DNA of 64,000 nucleotides from Sinorhizobium alkalisoli (GTDB taxonomy: Bacteria > Pseudomonadota > Alphaproteobacteria > Rhizobiales > Rhizobiaceae), in NCBI RefSeq assembly GCF_008932245.1, contig NZ_CP034909.1, positions 3,342,001 through 3,406,000 of the forward strand, read 5' to 3'. Every line of letters starts with the position of its first letter. Position 1 is the first letter of the stretch. The position numbers and the translations under genes are program-made. This document shows positions 1 to 10,572 of the stretch, one piece after another. Below the pieces are notes generated by a model that did not search any database, had not been told where the DNA came from, and worked only from the letters and a program-made list of their open reading frames with translations.

Positions 1-972
1 GTCGGCGATCTGCTGCCCGCCTTCGAGGCGGCCGGTGCGCATCGTTTTGACGCAGGTCGGGCGCGCGCCTTCTTCGAGGAACACTTCGCGCCATTCCGAA
101 TCCGGCCAGACGGGAGACAGACGGGCTACGTGACGGCCTTCTACGAGCCGGAGCTCGAGGTGCGCGCGGCCGCAGACGATGATTTCCGCTTTCCCTTCTA
201 CCGCCGCCCGCCCGAGCTCGTCGACATCGACGAAAATAATCGGCCGGAGGGCATAGACCCCTATTTCGCCTTCGGCCGGCAATGCGACGGCTCGATCGAA
301 GAATATCCGGACCGCCGAGAAATCGAGGAGGGGTTCCTTGCCGGCCGCGGTCTCGAAATCGCCTTTGCCCGCTCCAAGGTCGATGTGTTCTTCGCCCATG
401 TTCAGGGGGCTGCCCGGCTGATCTATCCGGACGGCACGCGCCGTCGCATCACCTATGCGGCGAAGACGGGGCATCGTTTCTCCGCGATCGGCAAGCTGCT
501 CGTCGAGCGCGGCGAGATCGATGCCGCGACCGTGTCGATGGCGAGCATACGGGGCTGGCTCGCGGCCCACCGGGGTCGCGTCGACGAAGTCCTGTGGCAC
601 AACCGTTCGTTCATCTTCTTCCGCGAGGCGCCGGTCGAAGATGAGGAACTCGGGCCGGTCGCCGCCGCCAAGGTTCCGCTCGAGCCGGGGCGCTCGCTCG
701 CGGTCGACCGCCTCATCCACACCTTCGGCGTGCCGTTCTATGTCGCAAGCGAGAGCCTGACACATCTCGACGCGGGACGGCCTTTCGGGCGCCTGATGCT
801 GGCGCTCGACACGGGCTCGGCGATTATCGGCCCGGCACGCGGCGACATCTTCACCGGCTCCGGCGAGGCCGCAGGCGATCTTGCCGGTTCGGTGCGCAAC
901 GATGCGGATTTCTTCATCTTCATACCGCGCGCGGCGGCGGCCAGATATCGCCCCGGATATCGCCATGGCTAA
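1..972 (+). CDS. mltA: Membrane-bound lytic murein transglycosylase A, 5' end outside the window
   Basis: The frame is open from base 1 and yields 323 residues of a protein whose start lies upstream. MltA cleaves peptidoglycan glycan strands at the outer membrane and leaves 1,6-anhydro-MurNAc ends. The segment VTAFYEPE near residue 44 is the usual entry into the MltA domain. The C-terminal stretch DTGSAIIGPARGD followed by IFTGSGEAAG is the 3D-type barrel that carries the catalytic aspartate. The lipoprotein signal cannot be seen because the N-terminus is missing. The last 8 bases (ATGGCTAA) overlap the start of the Smr gene, so the two are probably co-translated. The family call is firm; the exact paralogue is less so. 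Confidence 0.92.
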   Translation, partial: VGDLLPAFEAAGAHRFDAGRARAFFEEHFAPFRIRPDGRQTGYVTAFYEPELEVRAAADDDFRFPFYRRPPELVDIDENNRPEGIDPYFAFGRQCDGSIEEYPDRREIEEGFLAGRGLEIAFARSKVDVFFAHVQGAARLIYPDGTRRRITYAAKTGHRFSAIGKLLVERGEIDAATVSMASIRGWLAAHRGRVDEVLWHNRSFIFFREAPVEDEELGPVAAAKVPLEPGRSLAVDRLIHTFGVPFYVASESLTHLDAGRPFGRLMLALDTGSAIIGPARGDIFTGSGEAAGDLAGSVRNDADFFIFIPRAAAARYRPGYRHG

Positions 973-1531
973 GGAAAAGAAGCTCTCGCCGGAGGACCGC
1001 ATCCTGTGGGGCAAGGTCGCGCGCTCGACGCGGCCGATGCCCGGCCGGCTGGAGGAACTCACGGGCCTGCTCGAAGAGGAAGAGCAGCCGCCAGCCGCGC
1101 CGACGCCGGAGCAGCCGGGCACGCCACCCTCCGCGTCAAAAAAGGCGGAGCAGGGCTTCAGGCTGAGCGGCAGCGGCCCCGAGTACCATCACCACCCGCT
1201 CGAGCGGCCGGTGAAGCGCAAGCTCTCCAAGGGACGGCTGGCGCTTGAGGCGCGCATCGACCTGCACGGCATGATCCAGAGCGAGGCGCATGGGCTGCTC
1301 TTGCAGTTTCTCATCAAGGCGCATGAGCGGGGGCTCAGACATGTGCTTGTCATCACCGGCAAGGGTACCTCGCTCGGCAGCGACGGCGCCTTGAAACGGG
1401 CGGTGCCGCTCTGGTTTTCGCTGCCGGAATTCAGGCCGCTGATTTCCTCCTACGAGCCGGCGGCGAGGAATCATGGCGGCGAGGGCGCGCTTTATGTGCG
1501 CCTCGCGCGCGTCAAGGGTCATGCGTCTTGA
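965..1531 (+). CDS. Smr-domain protein
   Basis: This is a 188-residue protein beginning MAKEKKLS. I chose the ATG at 965 because it overlaps the mltA stop by 8 bases and a charged N-terminus is typical of the family. Residues 1-75 are low-complexity and rich in Pro and Glu. The C-terminal half is an Smr domain with the paired motifs IDLHG and TGKG and the ending GALYVRLAR. Smr domains are found as nucleic-acid nicking or RNA-cleaving modules in MutS2-related proteins; stand-alone versions in alphaproteobacteria have no settled role. It sits between mltA and a small Xre regulator, with its TGA overlapping the next start (TTGA). Molecular activity is inferred from the domain only. Confidence 0.85.
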   Translation: MAKEKKLSPEDRILWGKVARSTRPMPGRLEELTGLLEEEEQPPAAPTPEQPGTPPSASKKAEQGFRLSGSGPEYHHHPLERPVKRKLSKGRLALEARIDLHGMIQSEAHGLLLQFLIKAHERGLRHVLVITGKGTSLGSDGALKRAVPLWFSLPEFRPLISSYEPAARNHGGEGALYVRLARVKGHAS

Positions 1532-1905
1532 CCCCGTTCGGCGAGGCAATGCGTGAACTGCGCCGCCGCAAGGGCGTCTCGCAAAAGGAGATGGCGGCGG
1601 CGATCGGGGTATCCCCGGCCTATCTTTCGGCGCTCGAACACGGCAAGAGAGGCTCCCCGAGCTTTGACTTCCTGCAGCGCGTCGCCGGTTACTTCAACGT
1701 GATCTGGGACGAGGCGGACGAACTCTTCCAGGTGGCGCGGATTTCGGATCCCCGGGTGGTGCTCGACACCTCCGGCCTTCCGCCCGGCCACACGGCCTTT
1801 GCCAACCGCTTGAGCGAGCGTATTCGCGACCTGTCGGCAGAGACCATCGAGGCCATGGAAGATATTTTGGAAAAAGCCGCATTTCCTGATAATGACAGGG
1901 GATGA
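1528..1905 (+). CDS. Xre-family helix-turn-helix transcriptional regulator
   Basis: This is a 125-residue protein. Residues 4-60 form an Xre/Cro-type HTH: it begins FGEAMRELRRRKGVSQKEMA and continues with SPAYLSALEHGKRG, the recognition helix and turn. The start is a TTG at 1528 that overlaps the TGA of the Smr gene. No upstream ATG is in frame without a long overlap, so translational coupling is likely. The C-terminal 60 residues are unremarkable and contain no recognisable ligand domain. It lies 135 bases upstream of gyrB in the same orientation. The target is unknown; the palindrome in the gyrB leader is one candidate. Confidence 0.88.
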   Translation: MTPFGEAMRELRRRKGVSQKEMAAAIGVSPAYLSALEHGKRGSPSFDFLQRVAGYFNVIWDEADELFQVARISDPRVVLDTSGLPPGHTAFANRLSERIRDLSAETIEAMEDILEKAAFPDNDRG

Positions 1906-1941
1906 AGCCCGCCCCGGCCCCGCGATCCTGCAGGTCGGGAT

Positions 1942-1969
1942 TTGGAACCCGTGGACAAATTTCCTATAG
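1942..1969 (+). promoter_or_regulatory. Candidate gyrB promoter
   Basis: TTGGAA at 1942-1947 and CTATAG at 1964-1969 are separated by 16 bases. They resemble the rhizobial housekeeping-sigma pattern (-35 CTTGAC, -10 CTATAT). Transcription would begin near 1976, which puts the dyad at 1988-2008 inside the 5' leader of gyrB. This rests on sequence match only. Confidence 0.45.
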
Positions 1970-1987
1970 TCCGCGAGGCATCCCGCT

Positions 1988-2008
1988 CGTGATTCGGACC
2001 GAATCACG
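1988..2008. promoter_or_regulatory. Perfect 10-base inverted repeat in the gyrB leader, with two GANTC sites
   Basis: The arms CGTGATTCGG (1988-1997) and CCGAATCACG (1999-2008) are exact reverse complements around a single A. The dyad ends 32 bases before the gyrB ATG. Each arm carries one GANTC site (GATTC at 1991, GAATC at 2001), the target of the alphaproteobacterial cell-cycle methylase CcrM. It could be an operator or an RNA hairpin. It lacks a T-tract, so it is not a classical terminator. Confidence 0.6.
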
Positions 2009-2034
2009 GCGTTCGAAAACCTGGAAAGACCTGA

Positions 2035-4476
<2,442 letters not shown>

Positions 4477-4507
4477 CCTGCTCGTCCGGACTCTCTTGGG
4501 GGAAGGC

Positions 4508-4541
4508 AGCGCGGAGCGGCGACCGCTCCGCGCTCCTTTCA
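4508..4541 (+). terminator. Hairpin terminator after gyrB
   Basis: A perfect 12-base stem (AGCGCGGAGCGG, 4508-4519, with CCGCTCCGCGCT, 4523-4534) closes a three-base loop and is followed by CCTTTCATTT. The T-tract is weak, so termination efficiency is uncertain. It lies between gyrB and the convergent nitroreductase and may serve both strands. Confidence 0.65.
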
Positions 4542-4551
4542 TTTGAACGCT

Positions 4552-5148
4552 TCACTCGGTCCCGAAACGGCCCTCGAACACGAATTCGCCGATCGGCTTA
4601 CGCTGGCTCGGCTTCTCGCGTTCGCGCAAGTCGTCCGGCAGGGTAGAGGGCTCGGCGAGCCTTCCGATCGCCACCGCGGCCTCGACGCGATGGTGTTCGG
4701 GCACTTCGAACACCTGCATCGCCTTCTCGCGATCGATCCCCGCCATCGCATGCGCATACCACCCGGCCAATTGCGTCTGCAGCGCAAGCGCGAACCAGGC
4801 GGCGCCGGTGTCGAAGGCATGCGTGAAGGCGGGGCGGATCTCACCGCTCGAAGTCACCCGGTGCGTCTTCGAAAGAATGATGACGAGCGCCGAGGCCTTT
4901 TTCGCCCAGCGCTGATTGCCCTCGTCAAGCGTGCCCAGCAGGCGCGCGAAGGAGTCTGTGCCGCGGCGGGCATAGACGAAGCGCCAGGGCTGGAGGTTGC
5001 TCGCCGAAGGTGCCCAGCGTGCGGCCTCGAACAGCGCCAGCAGTTCCTCTTTGCCAATGTCCTCTCCGGTGAAGGCACGCGGCGACCAGCGCTCCAGGAA
5101 GATCGAGTGGATCGGGTGGTCGGCTTTTCTCTGGTTGATCTCTGTCAC
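4552..5148 (-). CDS. Nitroreductase-family flavoprotein
   Basis: This 198-residue protein has the nitroreductase fold. The N-terminal RWSPRAF and the FMN-contacting RWAPSASNLQPWRF (about residues 20-57) are characteristic. Members use FMN and NAD(P)H to reduce nitro groups, quinones or related acceptors; the substrate here cannot be predicted. The start is a GTG at 5148 with AAGGA a few bases upstream. It converges on gyrB and lies 296 bases from the divergently transcribed gabD. That gap holds no gene I can support. Confidence 0.85.
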   Translation of the reverse strand: MTEINQRKADHPIHSIFLERWSPRAFTGEDIGKEELLALFEAARWAPSASNLQPWRFVYARRGTDSFARLLGTLDEGNQRWAKKASALVIILSKTHRVTSSGEIRPAFTHAFDTGAAWFALALQTQLAGWYAHAMAGIDREKAMQVFEVPEHHRVEAAVAIGRLAEPSTLPDDLREREKPSQRKPIGEFVFEGRFGTE

Positions 5149-5444
5149 GAAAAACGTCCTTGGTCTTGCTTCCGAATCCCTTGGGAGGCCCTATCTATCT
5201 GGAAAGGCAGCGGGGCCGGATCCGCGGAGCGACGCTACAGAAGATGGAGCGGTTTCGAAACATGCTCGCTCAAAAGTGATGACCTGCGGCGCCTCCACGG
5301 ACTGCTCTTAAGGGGAGTGCCCCGGTCCACGTTCCGGTTACTCGGAGAGCCGGCCATGAAATTTCTCGACTCGCCGCCGGAGTGATTGTCGATTCGGAAA
5401 AAAGTTGTATAAGTTCTGTAGACTTTTCCGAGGAAGGACGCGCC

Positions 5445-6899
5445 ATGAATCTGAAAGACCCGTCGCTGTTTCGCCAGGCCGCTCTCGTGGGCGAGAACTG
5501 GATCGAAGCCGACCCCAACAATGCAATCGAGGTGACGGACCCGGCGACGGGCGAGGTGATCGGTCGCGTGCCGAAGCTCGGTGCGGCGGAAACGCGCGCT
5601 GCGATCGAGACCGCGGCGCGGGTACAGAAAGACTGGGCGGCAAGGACCGCCAAGGAACGCGCCGTGGCGCTGCGCCGCTGGTTCGAGCTGATGATCGAGA
5701 ACAAGGACGATCTCGGCCGGATTCTGACGACCGAGCAGGGCAAACCGCTCGCCGAGGCGACCGGCGAAATCGTCTATGGCGCAAGCTTCGTCGAATGGTT
5801 CGCGGAAGAAGCGCGACGCGTCTACGGCGACATCGTGCCCGGGCATCAGAAGGACAAGCGCATCCTGGTGATGAAACAGCCGATCGGTGTCGTTGCCGCG
5901 ATCACGCCGTGGAACTTCCCGAACGCGATGATCACCCGCAAGGCTGGCCCCGCCTTTGCCGCCGGCTGCGCCATGGTGCTGAAGCCGGCCGCGCAGACTC
6001 CGTTTTCGGCGATCGCCATTGCCGTGCTCGCCGAGCGCGCCGGCATGCCGAAGGGACTTCTGTCGGTCATCACCGGTTCGGCCCGGGAGATCGGTGCCGA
6101 GATGACCTCGAACCCGACCGTGCGCAAGCTGACTTTTACCGGTTCCACGGAAGTCGGCGCCGAGCTCTACCGGCAGAGTGCCGCGACGATCAAGAAGCTT
6201 GGCCTCGAACTCGGCGGCAACGCGCCCTTCATCGTTTTCGACGACGCCGATCTCGATGCGGCGGTGGAAGGCGCCCTGATCGCAAAGTTCCGCAACAATG
6301 GCCAGACCTGCGTCTGCGCCAACCGGCTCTATGTCCAGGATGGCGTCTACGATGTCTTTGCGAAGAAGCTCGCCGCCGCCGTCGCCAACCTCAAGACCGG
6401 CAATGGCATGGAGGAGGGTGTCATCCTTGGGCCGCTGATCGACAAGCCGGCATTGGAAAAGGTTGAAGAGCATGTTGCCGACGCGCTTGCCAAGGGCGCC
6501 CGTGTCGTCCAGGGCGGCAAGCGCCATGCGCTTGGCGGCACTTTCTACGAGGCGACGGTGCTCGCCGACGTCACCCAGGCGATGGCTGTCGCGCGCGAGG
6601 AAACCTTTGGCCCGGTGGCGCCGCTCTTCCGCTTCAAGGACGAGGCGGATGTCGTCAAGCAGGCCAACGACACCGAATTCGGCCTTGCCTCCTATTTCTA
6701 TGCCAAGGATCTCGCACGCGTGTTCCGCGTGGCCGAAGCGCTGGAATACGGCATGGTCGGCGTCAATACCGGTCTCATCTCCACAGCGGAAGCGCCTTTC
6801 GGCGGCGTAAAACTCTCCGGTCTCGGCCGCGAGGGTTCGAGATACGGGATCGAGGAATTTACCGAGATCAAATATGTCTGCCTCGGCGGCATCGCCTGA
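5445..6899 (+). CDS. gabD: Succinate-semialdehyde dehydrogenase (NADP+)
   Basis: This 484-residue aldehyde dehydrogenase oxidises succinate semialdehyde to succinate in the 4-aminobutyrate pathway. The catalytic cysteine lies in [13 protein letters not shown], whose CVCANR form is typical of GabD rather than general aldehyde dehydrogenases. The general-base glutamate is in [19 protein letters not shown] chose the ATG at 5445 because AGGAAGG lies 8 bases upstream and the length matches GabD. A terminator follows. It is just upstream of the sugar-acid locus; a side role in lactaldehyde oxidation is conceivable, but the motifs favour GabD. Confidence 0.92.
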   Translation: MNLKDPSLFRQAALVGENWIEADPNNAIEVTDPATGEVIGRVPKLGAAETRAAIETAARVQKDWAARTAKERAVALRRWFELMIENKDDLGRILTTEQGKPLAEATGEIVYGASFVEWFAEEARRVYGDIVPGHQKDKRILVMKQPIGVVAAITPWNFPNAMITRKAGPAFAAGCAMVLKPAAQTPFSAIAIAVLAERAGMPKGLLSVITGSAREIGAEMTSNPTVRKLTFTGSTEVGAELYRQSAATIKKLGLELGGNAPFIVFDDADLDAAVEGALIAKFRNNGQTCVCANRLYVQDGVYDVFAKKLAAAVANLKTGNGMEEGVILGPLIDKPALEKVEEHVADALAKGARVVQGGKRHALGGTFYEATVLADVTQAMAVAREETFGPVAPLFRFKDEADVVKQANDTEFGLASYFYAKDLARVFRVAEALEYGMVGVNTGLISTAEAPFGGVKLSGLGREGSRYGIEEFTEIKYVCLGGIA

Positions 6900-6920
6900 C
6901 GCAATTCGGATCACGCAGGC

Positions 6921-6948
6921 CCGGCCGGAAAGTTCTGGCCGGTTTTTT
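6921..6948 (+). terminator. Rho-independent terminator of gabD
   Basis: CCGGCC (6921-6926) pairs with GGCCGG (6937-6942) and is followed directly by six T residues. It ends about 50 bases after the gabD stop, which separates gabD transcription from the aldolase gene. Confidence 0.8.
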
Positions 6949-7058
6949 CTTTTGCCGGTAAGAATTCGTCGATGATGGTTGCCAGCGCAACTGCCCCTCT
7001 CTCTGGGTTCACCCGAGAAGGGCAAACCGCATGGAATGGACGCCAAGGAGAGCGATGG

Positions 7059-7859
7059 ATGCCGGCCCCAGGAAATCCCTTCAAAGCGGCGATTCGTGAG
7101 CGCCGCTTCCAGCTCGGCCTCTGGGTGGCGCTTGCCAGCCCTTATGCCGCCGAAGTCGTCGCCGGCAGCGGTTACGACTGGCTGCTGATTGATGGCGAGC
7201 ATGCGCCGAACGACCTGCCGTTGCTTGCCGAGCAATATCGCGCGATCGCAGGGCGGGGCAGTCATCCGATCGTTCGCCTTCCCGTGGGCGATGCGGTCCT
7301 GATCAAGCAGGTCCTCGACACCGGCGTCCAGACGCTGCTGATCCCCATGGTCGACAGCGTCGAGCAGGCACGGCAGCTCGTGCGCGCCGTGCGCTATCCG
7401 CCGCAGGGCGTCCGCGGCGTCGGTGCGGCTTTGGGTCGAGCCACGAACTTCGGCCGGATCACCGACTATCTCGAAAACGCAAACCAGGAGATCTGCCTGC
7501 TGCTGCAGATCGAGAGCCTGGCGGGCCTGGCAGCGATCGATGAGATTGCGGCGCTCGACGGCGTCGACGGCCTGTTCATCGGCCCGTCGGATCTGGCGGC
7601 CGATATGGGCCATCTCGGAAATCCAAGCCATCCGGAGGTGCGCGCGGCAATCGTCAACGGCTTCAGCCGGATCAGCAGCGCCGGCAAGGCGCGCGGCATC
7701 CTCACCCTCGACCCTGTCCAGGCACGCGACTACCGCGAGCTCGGAGCCGATTTCATGGCGATCGGCACCGATGTGACGCTGCTCGTCAGCGCCAGCGAGC
7801 GGCTACGCCGGGAATTTCTTGGCGAGACCGAGCCGGCCAGGATCGAATCCGGCTACTGA
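7059..7859 (+). CDS. HpcH/HpaI-family 2-oxo acid aldolase
   Basis: This 266-residue class II (metal-dependent) pyruvate aldolase cleaves 2-keto-3-deoxy sugar acids or 4-hydroxy-2-oxo acids to pyruvate and an aldehyde. Visible family motifs are IDGEHAPND (catalytic His region), VRLPVGD, TLLIPMVDS, LLLQIES (metal-binding Glu) and LFIGPSDLAADMG. I chose the ATG at 7059 because AAGGAG lies 8 bases upstream; an earlier in-frame ATG at 6972 would add a non-conserved tail. It converges on the GntR regulator. With the neighbouring dehydratase it fits the last step of a non-phosphorylated deoxy-sugar pathway, giving pyruvate plus lactaldehyde from a 2-keto-3-deoxy-fuconate-like substrate. The substrate is inferred. 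Confidence 0.88.
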   Translation: MPAPGNPFKAAIRERRFQLGLWVALASPYAAEVVAGSGYDWLLIDGEHAPNDLPLLAEQYRAIAGRGSHPIVRLPVGDAVLIKQVLDTGVQTLLIPMVDSVEQARQLVRAVRYPPQGVRGVGAALGRATNFGRITDYLENANQEICLLLQIESLAGLAAIDEIAALDGVDGLFIGPSDLAADMGHLGNPSHPEVRAAIVNGFSRISSAGKARGILTLDPVQARDYRELGADFMAIGTDVTLLVSASERLRREFLGETEPARIESGY

Positions 7860-7874
7860 TCGGCTTGGGCGCGA

Positions 7875-8753
7875 TTACGGAATCGACTGAAGCAGTGTTT
7901 CCCGCGCGGACTTCAAATGCCGGCGGCAGGCCTGCTCCACCTGTTTCGGCTCGCGCGACCGAAGCGCTGCGATATAGGCGAGATGCTCTTCGAGCGCGCG
8001 GGCGTTGCGTTCGCGCGCATTCGCCTTGTTCCACTGGTAATGATAGTGGAAGATGATCGCGATGATGTCGTAGAAATCGATGATGAAGCGGTTGCTGGAC
8101 GATTTGTGCACCAGCAGGTGGAAGCGCTCGTCGAGCTCCGAAAATTCCTTGTAGCGGTTGTCGATGTCGGCAAGGATTTCCCGATGCACCGCCTCGATCT
8201 TCTTCAGTTCCTCCCAGGCGGGATGGTCCTCCGGCAAGGCGACGAAGCGGGCGGCAGAGCGAAGCTCGAACATTTCCCTGACCTCCGTCAGCTCGAGCGC
8301 GAAGTCGCGGGTAAATCCCTTGAGCACCCAATGGCTGTTCGGCCGTTTCTCGATCAGGCCGAAGCGGCTGAAGCGGATCAGGAATTCGCGCACGCTCGTC
8401 GTGCCGGTGCCGATCTCCCTGGCGAGCTCCAGCTCGTTGATCTGCATGCCGGGTTCGGCGCCGCCCGCTAGAATCCGCCGCATGAAGCTGCGCTCGATGA
8501 TCTCGGCAAGTGAACTGGTCTCCTCCGATGGAAAATAGTCGGAGGCTTCCGGGCGGCGCAACACGGTCTTGCGGCGCTTGTCCCAGCTGATCAGCTTGAG
8601 ATCCTCGCAGCGCGTGAGAATCGCGCGAACGGTCGTACGGCTGACGCCGAGGAGCTGCCCAAGCTCAGGCTCGGAGGGCAGTGCAGACGTCTCCGCCATC
8701 TGCGTGAGGCAGCGATTGAAGGCGTCCTTGAAGACGGTGTTTTGTTTCGCCAT
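7875..8753 (-). CDS. GntR/FCD-type regulator with two winged-helix domains
   Basis: This 292-residue regulator has two GntR-like DNA-binding units in series. The first spans about residues 5-68 (LPSEPELGQLLGVSRTTVRA). The second spans about 82-147 (ELELAREIGTGTTSVREFLI then RFGLIEKRPN). Residues 150-285 form an FCD effector domain with acidic and histidine residues expected for a metal site (ELDERFHLL, IFHYHYQW, EEHLAYI). FCD regulators usually have one winged helix of about 75 residues, so this protein is longer than the norm of about 230. It is divergent from the UxaA-type dehydratase gene across 202 bases and probably controls the locus in response to a sugar-acid intermediate. Confidence 0.88.
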   Translation of the reverse strand: MAKQNTVFKDAFNRCLTQMAETSALPSEPELGQLLGVSRTTVRAILTRCEDLKLISWDKRRKTVLRRPEASDYFPSEETSSLAEIIERSFMRRILAGGAEPGMQINELELAREIGTGTTSVREFLIRFSRFGLIEKRPNSHWVLKGFTRDFALELTEVREMFELRSAARFVALPEDHPAWEELKKIEAVHREILADIDNRYKEFSELDERFHLLVHKSSSNRFIIDFYDIIAIIFHYHYQWNKANARERNARALEEHLAYIAALRSREPKQVEQACRRHLKSARETLLQSIP

Positions 8754-8883
8754 TGGTTCGGTCCGGCGGTTTGGATTCGATTGCGCTTCGACGGCGTTCG
8801 CTTTAGGCGGTTTGTCGGCCCTCAGCTAGCCCGACCTCAGGCGGCAACCAAAGTTTCGCATCGAAAATGCATTGCAGCCATAT

Positions 8884-8926
8884 AATAGACATTGACGGCG
8901 ATCTGTCTATTGTAGATAAAAAGACA
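8884..8926. promoter_or_regulatory. Candidate operator/promoter between the GntR gene and the dehydratase gene
   Basis: AATAGAC (8884-8890) and GTCTATT (8905-8911) are exact reverse complements 14 bases apart. They overlap a smaller dyad TCTA-TTG-TAGA (8907-8917) and the pair TGTCT/AGACA (8904-8908 and 8922-8926). A TATAAT box lies at 8881-8886 on the plus strand. The cluster sits in the 202-base divergent intergenic region, the expected place for autoregulation by the GntR protein. The assignment is inference. Confidence 0.4.
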
Positions 8927-8955
8927 AAAGCAAATGTTCCGGGGAGAGTCCAAAA

Positions 8956-10461
8956 TTGTCTGCACCGTCGTCGATCCTGCTTTCGCCGGAGGACAATGTC
9001 GCCGTCGCCACGGCTGCGATCGAGCCGGGCGAAACCCTGCCCGGCGGCGCGCAGGCGGCGACGCGGATAGAGCCGGGGCATAAGGTCGCGATCCGGCCGA
9101 TTTTGGCGGGCGAGCCGGTGATCAAATATGCCCAGGCGATCGGCCGCGCCACCTCTGACATCGCGGCGGGCGATCATGTGCATTCCCACAATCTCGCCTT
9201 CGACCAGGACAGGCTCGCGATCGGCGCCCCGGTTCCACCGGAAGCGGCAAGCGAGGCCGACAAAGTGCGCACCTTCCTCGGCTACCGCCGAGCGGATGGC
9301 CGGGCTGCGACGCGGAACTATATTGGCATCATCGCCAGCGTGAACTGTTCCACCACGGTCTGTCGCGCGATCGCCGACGAGGCCAACCGGCGCCTGTTGC
9401 CAAAATATGAGGGCATCGACGGCTTCGTGCCCATTGTTCACGATCAGGGCTGCGGCATGTCTTCGACCGGCGACGGCATGAAGAACCTGCACCGCACGCT
9501 CGCCGGCTATGCCCGCCACGCCAATTTCGGCGGCGTGCTGATGGTCGGCCTCGGCTGCGAGGTCAATCAGCTGACGCTTTACGGTCAGAGCGGCGCCGGC
9601 GCGGAAAAGCGACATTTCAACATTCAGGAGACCGGCGGATCGCGCCGGTCGGTCGAGCGCGCGCTCGGCGTACTTGAGGAGATCGCCAAGGAAGTCGCTC
9701 CCGCGCGGCGGGTGCCGATTCCGGTCAGCGAGATCATCGTCGGCCTGCAGTGCGGCGGCTCCGACGGCCTTTCCGGCGTCACCGCCAATCCGGCGCTTGG
9801 TGCCGCGGTCGATATTCTCGCCGGCGCCGGCGGTACGGCTATCCTCTCCGAGACCTCGGAAATCTACGGCGCCGAACATCTTCTGCGCAGCCGCGCCGTC
9901 AGCGACGGGGTGGCGGCGAAGCTAGACGATCTGATTTCCTGGTGGGAGAACTACGTCGCGCTGCATGGCGCTTCGCTCGACAATAATCCTTCGCCGGGTA
10001 ATAAACGCGGCGGATTGACGACCATTCTGGAAAAATCGCTTGGTGCGGTCGCCAAGGGCGGGCGCTCGCCGCTGACCGCCGTCTACAATTATGCCGAACG
10101 CGTAACCGAGCACGGCCTGGTTTTCATGGACACGCCCGGCTACGACCCGGTCTCGGCCACGGGACAGGTGGCGGGCGGCGCCAATGTCATCGCCTTCACC
10201 ACCGGCCGCGGCAGTTGCTTCGGCTGTCGGCCGGTGCCGTCGATCAAGCTCACCAGCAACACGGCGCTCTATCGGGCGATGGAAGAGGACATGGATATCG
10301 ATTGCGGCGTGATCGCTTCCGGCGAGACGAGCATCGCCGAACTCGGTGGCGCAATCTTCGATCTGATCATCGACACGGCTTCGGGAAAAAAGACCAAGAG
10401 CGAACTTTTCGGCTACGGCGATAACGAGTTCGTCCCCTGGCACCTGGGGGCGACATTGTAG
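8956..10461 (+). CDS. UxaA-family sugar-acid dehydratase (altronate/galactarate type)
   Basis: This 501-residue protein has the full UxaA layout: an N-terminal SAF domain (about residues 10-90) and a large dehydratase domain (about 105-500). The motifs VNCSTTVC, VHDQGCGM, GLQCGGSDGLSG and GRGSCFGCRPVPSIKL carry conserved cysteines and histidine for the metal site. UxaA-type enzymes dehydrate sugar acids to 2-keto-3-deoxy acids. The start is a TTG at 8956 with GGGGAGAG 8 bases upstream. The neighbours (aldose dehydrogenase, lactonase, aldolase) suggest L-fuconate or a related 6-deoxy acid as substrate rather than D-altronate. No uronate isomerase or UxaB is nearby. Confidence 0.87.
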   Translation: MSAPSSILLSPEDNVAVATAAIEPGETLPGGAQAATRIEPGHKVAIRPILAGEPVIKYAQAIGRATSDIAAGDHVHSHNLAFDQDRLAIGAPVPPEAASEADKVRTFLGYRRADGRAATRNYIGIIASVNCSTTVCRAIADEANRRLLPKYEGIDGFVPIVHDQGCGMSSTGDGMKNLHRTLAGYARHANFGGVLMVGLGCEVNQLTLYGQSGAGAEKRHFNIQETGGSRRSVERALGVLEEIAKEVAPARRVPIPVSEIIVGLQCGGSDGLSGVTANPALGAAVDILAGAGGTAILSETSEIYGAEHLLRSRAVSDGVAAKLDDLISWWENYVALHGASLDNNPSPGNKRGGLTTILEKSLGAVAKGGRSPLTAVYNYAERVTEHGLVFMDTPGYDPVSATGQVAGGANVIAFTTGRGSCFGCRPVPSIKLTSNTALYRAMEEDMDIDCGVIASGETSIAELGGAIFDLIIDTASGKKTKSELFGYGDNEFVPWHLGATL

Positions 10462-10572
10462 AGAGAGGACGGCTTCGGCGCTTTCCTCATGCCGGTGCCG
10501 TTGCGTGTCTGAAAAGACATGCGGCGCCATAAGTCGAGGGACACGCAATCCTTGCGAGGGAGGAGACAAGGA

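Noticed and set aside
5357..5386. Nine-codon frame (MKFLDSPPE) upstream of gabD as a leader peptide
   Set aside because: It has no ribosome-binding site, no codon pattern suggesting attenuation and no hairpin between it and gabD.
5445..6899. gabD product as the lactaldehyde dehydrogenase of the deoxy-sugar locus
   Set aside because: The CVCANR active-site form is typical of succinate-semialdehyde dehydrogenase, and a terminator separates it from the locus. A side role cannot be excluded.
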